Origin: Bryobacteraceae bacterium
Lineage (GTDB): Bacteria; Acidobacteriota; Terriglobia; Bryobacterales; Bryobacteraceae
Assembly (NCBI GenBank): GCA_025929455.1
Contig: JAICMB010000128.1
Span: 1-8,232 of the forward strand
Length of the DNA: 8,232 nucleotides
Direction of reading: 5' to 3'
In this document: positions 6,081 through 8,232 of the stretch, in pieces
How positions within the stretch are numbered: position 1 is the first letter of the stretch
Layout of the letters: each line of letters begins with the position of its first letter
The notes under the pieces: model-generated
Database searches by the model: none
Told to the model about the DNA's origin: nothing
Seen by the model: only the letters and a program-made list of their open reading frames with translations
Position numbers and translations under genes: made by a program

Positions 6081-7024
6081 GCCGCACGAAAACCGGCAAG
6101 GTGCCGACCTCGGGCGAGAGCATCGCACCGGAGGAGCGCCCGCGGGTTGAAACGGTAGAAGAAGCGCCAACGCCGCGCGTGTCGGCGATCATCGTTTCCT
6201 ACAACAACGCCGAGGGGCTGCGGCAGTGCGTGCACTCGCTCGAGGCGAGCACGATCCGGTCGCGGCTGGAAATTCTCGTCATCGACAAGGGGTCGCGTGA
6301 CGAGAGCCCGCAACTCGATACGGAGTTTCCGGACATCACGATTCTGCGGCTGCCGCGCAATTTCGGAACGACGAAGGCGCTGAACATCGCGATGCGTACC
6401 GCGGCGGCGGACCTGGTGTTTTTTCTGGCCCCGGAAGTCACGGTGGAGCCGACCACGGTCGCCCGTTTGGCGGACCGGTTGGAGGCGAGCGAAGATGTCG
6501 TGGCGGTTTGTCCGGTGCTCAGCCATGACGAGCAGTTCTTCCGCCTGCCCGACCCTGGTTCGGGCGCGACACTGGCGCCGGTGCACATTGCGGACACGGG
6601 CACCCTGGCTGGCGATGGATCGGGCGAGGGCGTTGAGGTAGAAGGTGCGACGTTCGATGCCATGATGGCGCGCAAGTACTTCGTTCGCGGGCTGAACTAC
6701 CTCGACGAAAAATACGGCGAGTTCTGGTCCGACGTGGAACTGGCGTATCAGATCCGGCGCGCGGGGAAGAAGATGATCGTGCTGCCGTCGGCGCGGGCCT
6801 CGTACGAACGCCCGGTGGACAAGTATCCACCGGGCGCAGCGAACTTACTCGAATCGGACAAGATCTCGGGCGCCGCCCGTTACTTTGGGAAGCACTTCGG
6901 ATTCTTCTCCGCACTCATGTTCCGGCTGAAAGCGATGTTCGGGGCGCTGTTCACCGGACGCTTCGGACTCTTTATCGGCGTGCTGTCCGGCAAGAAGGTG
7001 GACGGCACGCAGTCGGAAATGTAG
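6071..7024 (+). CDS. Family 2 glycosyltransferase with degenerate DxD motif
   Basis: The product is 317 residues. After a polar, Pro-rich leader of about 35 residues, a GT-A fold of glycosyltransferase family 2 begins: VSAIIVSYNNAEGLRQCVHS (37-56), EILVIDKGSRDES (67-79), LPRNFGTTKALNIAM (94-108), AADLVFFLAPEVTVEP (112-127) and the acceptor-side acidic motif WSDVELAYQIRRAGKK (219-234). It resembles rhamnosyltransferase-like GT2 enzymes, which usually have LNPDV where this has LAPEV, so the metal-binding aspartates are replaced. The C-terminal stretch FGFFSALMFRL to FIGVLSG (277-306) is hydrophobic and could associate with the membrane. Sugar donor and acceptor are unknown. ATG 6071 overlaps the decarboxylase end by 10 bases and follows a GAGGC ribosome site, so it is translationally coupled. 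A longer in-frame GTG start at 6014 would lie deep in the previous gene and is less likely. It converges on the next gene with 9 bases between stops. Confidence 0.87.
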   Translation: MPVSRTKTGKVPTSGESIAPEERPRVETVEEAPTPRVSAIIVSYNNAEGLRQCVHSLEASTIRSRLEILVIDKGSRDESPQLDTEFPDITILRLPRNFGTTKALNIAMRTAAADLVFFLAPEVTVEPTTVARLADRLEASEDVVAVCPVLSHDEQFFRLPDPGSGATLAPVHIADTGTLAGDGSGEGVEVEGATFDAMMARKYFVRGLNYLDEKYGEFWSDVELAYQIRRAGKKMIVLPSARASYERPVDKYPPGAANLLESDKISGAARYFGKHFGFFSALMFRLKAMFGALFTGRFGLFIGVLSGKKVDGTQSEM

Positions 7025-7033
7025 CCGCGTGGC

Positions 7034-8014
7034 CTAGCGAGCGCCCCGCAGCTGTGGCGTGGGCGGCGCGGCCTTGCCGAAGTACGCGTCGTTGATGGTG
7101 ACGGTGGCCTTGCTCTGCACGTTCTCAATGGCGTGCTTCACCAGATCCTGCTTCAACGCGTGATCGAGTTGCGGTTTCACCTGCTCAAACGGCTTCGTTT
7201 CGCGCGACTCGACTTTGATCAGGTGATAGCCGAACGGCGTTTTTACCGGCTCGCTGAGTTGGCCGACGGGTAGTGTGAACACTGCGTTATCGAACTGCGC
7301 CACCATACGGCCGCGCTCGAACGTTCCAAGCGACCCGCCGTTAGCCCCCGAGCCGGTGTCATCCGATTCGGTCTTCGCCAGGGCGGCCATATCGGCGCCC
7401 GCGAGAATCTTCTTGCGAAGGTCCTGCGCTTTGGCGAGCGCTTCTTCCTCAGTCAACTCCTTCTCACCGGCGCGCAGCGGAACTTTGGAGCCTTTGAAGC
7501 GGATCAGGATGTGGCTGGCTTTCGCTTCTTCGAACTCGGTTTTGTGCTGGTCGTAGTAGGCGTGCTCGGCGGTGTCATCAACCTTGAGGGTATTGTCTAG
7601 GTTGCGGACCAGCAGGCTAGCGAGCAGATTATCGGCCTGAAGTTTCATGATGGCCTGGTTCTCGGGGGTTTGATCGAGCTTGCGCTCGCGCGCCTCCTGC
7701 GCCAGCGCTTTCATCTCGGCAAGCTGCGTGACGAATTGACGCTTGTTGGGACCGGTGGCAGTGGCGCGCATCTGGTCGGGCAGCGCGGCCACGAGCTGTT
7801 CGTACTGCGCCTTGGTGATCTTTTCGGCGCCGATGGTGAGCACGACGGTGTCAGGCGAAACGGGTGCGACGTTCTCGAGCGCCGGAGCGCCATTCGAAGC
7901 GGGCGCCGTTACTGATGGCGCGGGCGTGCCAGGCTGGACGCGGCCGGCCGGAGCCTGCGCAAAGGCAGACAGCGGCAACAGAAGTAATGCAGAAATACAC
8001 GTACGGAATTTCAT
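7034..8014 (-). CDS. Exported parvulin-type peptidyl-prolyl cis-trans isomerase (SurA/PrsA/PpiD-like)
   Basis: The product is 326 residues and should help fold exported proteins by isomerising X-Pro bonds in the periplasm. A signal peptide (MKFRTCISALLLLPLSAFA, cut before QAPAG) is followed by a Pro/Ala-rich linker to about residue 50. A SurA-like N-terminal helical chaperone region follows (TIGAEKITKAQYEQLVAALP to about residue 150). The parvulin domain spans about 163-270: KASHILIRFKG with His168, GGSLGTFERGRMVAQFDNAVF with Phe241, and the closing TPFGYHLIKV with His264. An insertion of charged residues (RAGEKELTEEEALAKAQDLR) lies within the domain, as is common in this family. A helical C-terminal tail follows. 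The start is the only ATG that keeps the whole signal peptide; no clear Shine-Dalgarno precedes it. There is no partner gene beside it, so its clients cannot be inferred. Stops with the neighbouring glycosyltransferase are 9 bases apart, leaving little room for a separate terminator. Confidence 0.93.
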   Translation of the reverse strand: MKFRTCISALLLLPLSAFAQAPAGRVQPGTPAPSVTAPASNGAPALENVAPVSPDTVVLTIGAEKITKAQYEQLVAALPDQMRATATGPNKRQFVTQLAEMKALAQEARERKLDQTPENQAIMKLQADNLLASLLVRNLDNTLKVDDTAEHAYYDQHKTEFEEAKASHILIRFKGSKVPLRAGEKELTEEEALAKAQDLRKKILAGADMAALAKTESDDTGSGANGGSLGTFERGRMVAQFDNAVFTLPVGQLSEPVKTPFGYHLIKVESRETKPFEQVKPQLDHALKQDLVKHAIENVQSKATVTINDAYFGKAAPPTPQLRGAR

Positions 8015-8075
8015 GGAAGTATAGGTTCTGGGGGGTTGCTGATAACAGAGTAGCAGGTTGGGGAGATTCCGCGGT

Positions 8076-8093
8076 CCGCCATCAGCGTGGCGG
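8076..8093. repeat. 6-bp palindrome in the 8015-8183 intergenic region
   Basis: CCGCCA (8076-8081) and TGGCGG (8088-8093) are exact inverted repeats around a 6-base loop. No T-run follows on either strand and it lies between two divergent genes, so it is not a terminator. It may be another dispersed GC-rich intergenic palindrome like that at 601-622, or chance. Confidence 0.35.
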
Positions 8094-8133
8094 GTGCGCG
8101 ACGTAGAAATGATGGAAGGCGAAACGGGAGTGG

Positions 8134-8178
8134 TTGTGGCGTGAGAATCTGGAAGTATATACTACTTCTAGAAGGAGA
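8134..8178 (+). promoter_or_regulatory. Probable promoter, palindromic operator and ribosome site for the gene at 8184
   Basis: TATACT (8158-8163) matches the -10 consensus at 5 of 6 positions, with a weak -35 candidate TTGTGG (8134-8139) at 18-base spacing. A transcript starting near 8170 would have a very short leader holding the ribosome site AAGGAGA (8172-8178), 5 bases before ATG 8184. The -10 is embedded in a perfect 10-bp palindrome AGTATATACT (8154-8163), and an inverted repeat GAAGTA/TACTTC (8152-8157 and 8163-8168) spans it. This layout is what a repressor operator over a promoter would look like; the repressor is unknown. Confidence 0.5.
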
Positions 8179-8183
8179 CCCCC

Positions 8184-8232
8184 ATGGCCGAGTCCCTCGC
8201 GCTGTTGGAATCCCGCCGGGCGGATTTGCTCC
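8184..8232 (+). CDS. Start of an unidentified gene (first 16 codons)
   Basis: ATG 8184 opens a frame reading MAESLALLESRRADLL to the window edge. The start is supported by AAGGAGA five bases upstream, the best ribosome site in the window after the M1 peptidase. The helical, charged start would fit a short DNA-associated or hypothetical protein, but 16 residues are not enough to name a family. Confidence 0.6.
   Translation, partial: MAESLALLESRRADLL

Noticed and set aside
1..8232. CRISPR arrays, tRNA or rRNA genes, transposases
   Set aside because: No regularly spaced repeats, no RNA gene signatures and no complete transposase were seen.

Overview
The window is GC-rich, densely coded bacterial DNA carrying seven protein genes: five complete and one partial at each edge. 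Codon usage, tight spacing, exported proteins with short signal peptides and GTGGGGC-type intergenic palindromes suggest an Acidobacteriota genome, perhaps of the Solibacter/Bryobacter kind. That assignment is an inference from general familiarity; no marker gene here fixes the taxonomy.

Layout. (1) 1-508, minus: N-terminal part of a coiled-coil protein that may lead into a GAF-like sensor domain. (2) 509-699: intergenic DNA with palindromes. (3) 700-2202, minus: a two-gene unit, an exported MetX-type alpha/beta hydrolase (1174-2202) followed after 9 bases by a Bcp-family peroxiredoxin (700-1164). (4) 2203-2280: a short divergent promoter region. (5) 2281-7024, plus: a three-gene unit of an exported M1-family zinc peptidase, a PLP-dependent group II decarboxylase (2-base gap) and a family 2 glycosyltransferase (10-base overlap). 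(6) 7034-8014, minus, convergent: an exported parvulin-type peptidyl-prolyl isomerase. (7) 8015-8183: an intergenic region with a palindromic promoter or operator, then the first 16 codons of a plus-strand gene at 8184.

The main discovery is in the peroxiredoxin. Its reading frame is intact from ATG 1164 to TAA 700 except for one in-frame TGA (1023-1021). That TGA lies exactly where Bcp enzymes carry the peroxidatic cysteine (P-x-x-x-T-S-G-U-T). It is followed by a perfect 6-bp hairpin with a CGUGA loop whose G is the 23rd base after the UGA, matching the bacterial SECIS pattern. The protein has no cysteine at all, so it is best read as a selenocysteine-dependent, 1-Cys-type ('1-Sec') Bcp. 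An ordinary gene caller would truncate it to an 86-residue fragment starting at 957 or 960.

The hydrolase-selenoperoxiredoxin pair is also bracketed by two direct copies of a GTGGGGCGGCC palindromic repeat. The M1-decarboxylase-glycosyltransferase unit looks translationally coupled, but no shared pathway is evident. The peptidase lacks the usual GxMEN exopeptidase motif, and the glycosyltransferase lacks the usual DxD aspartates.
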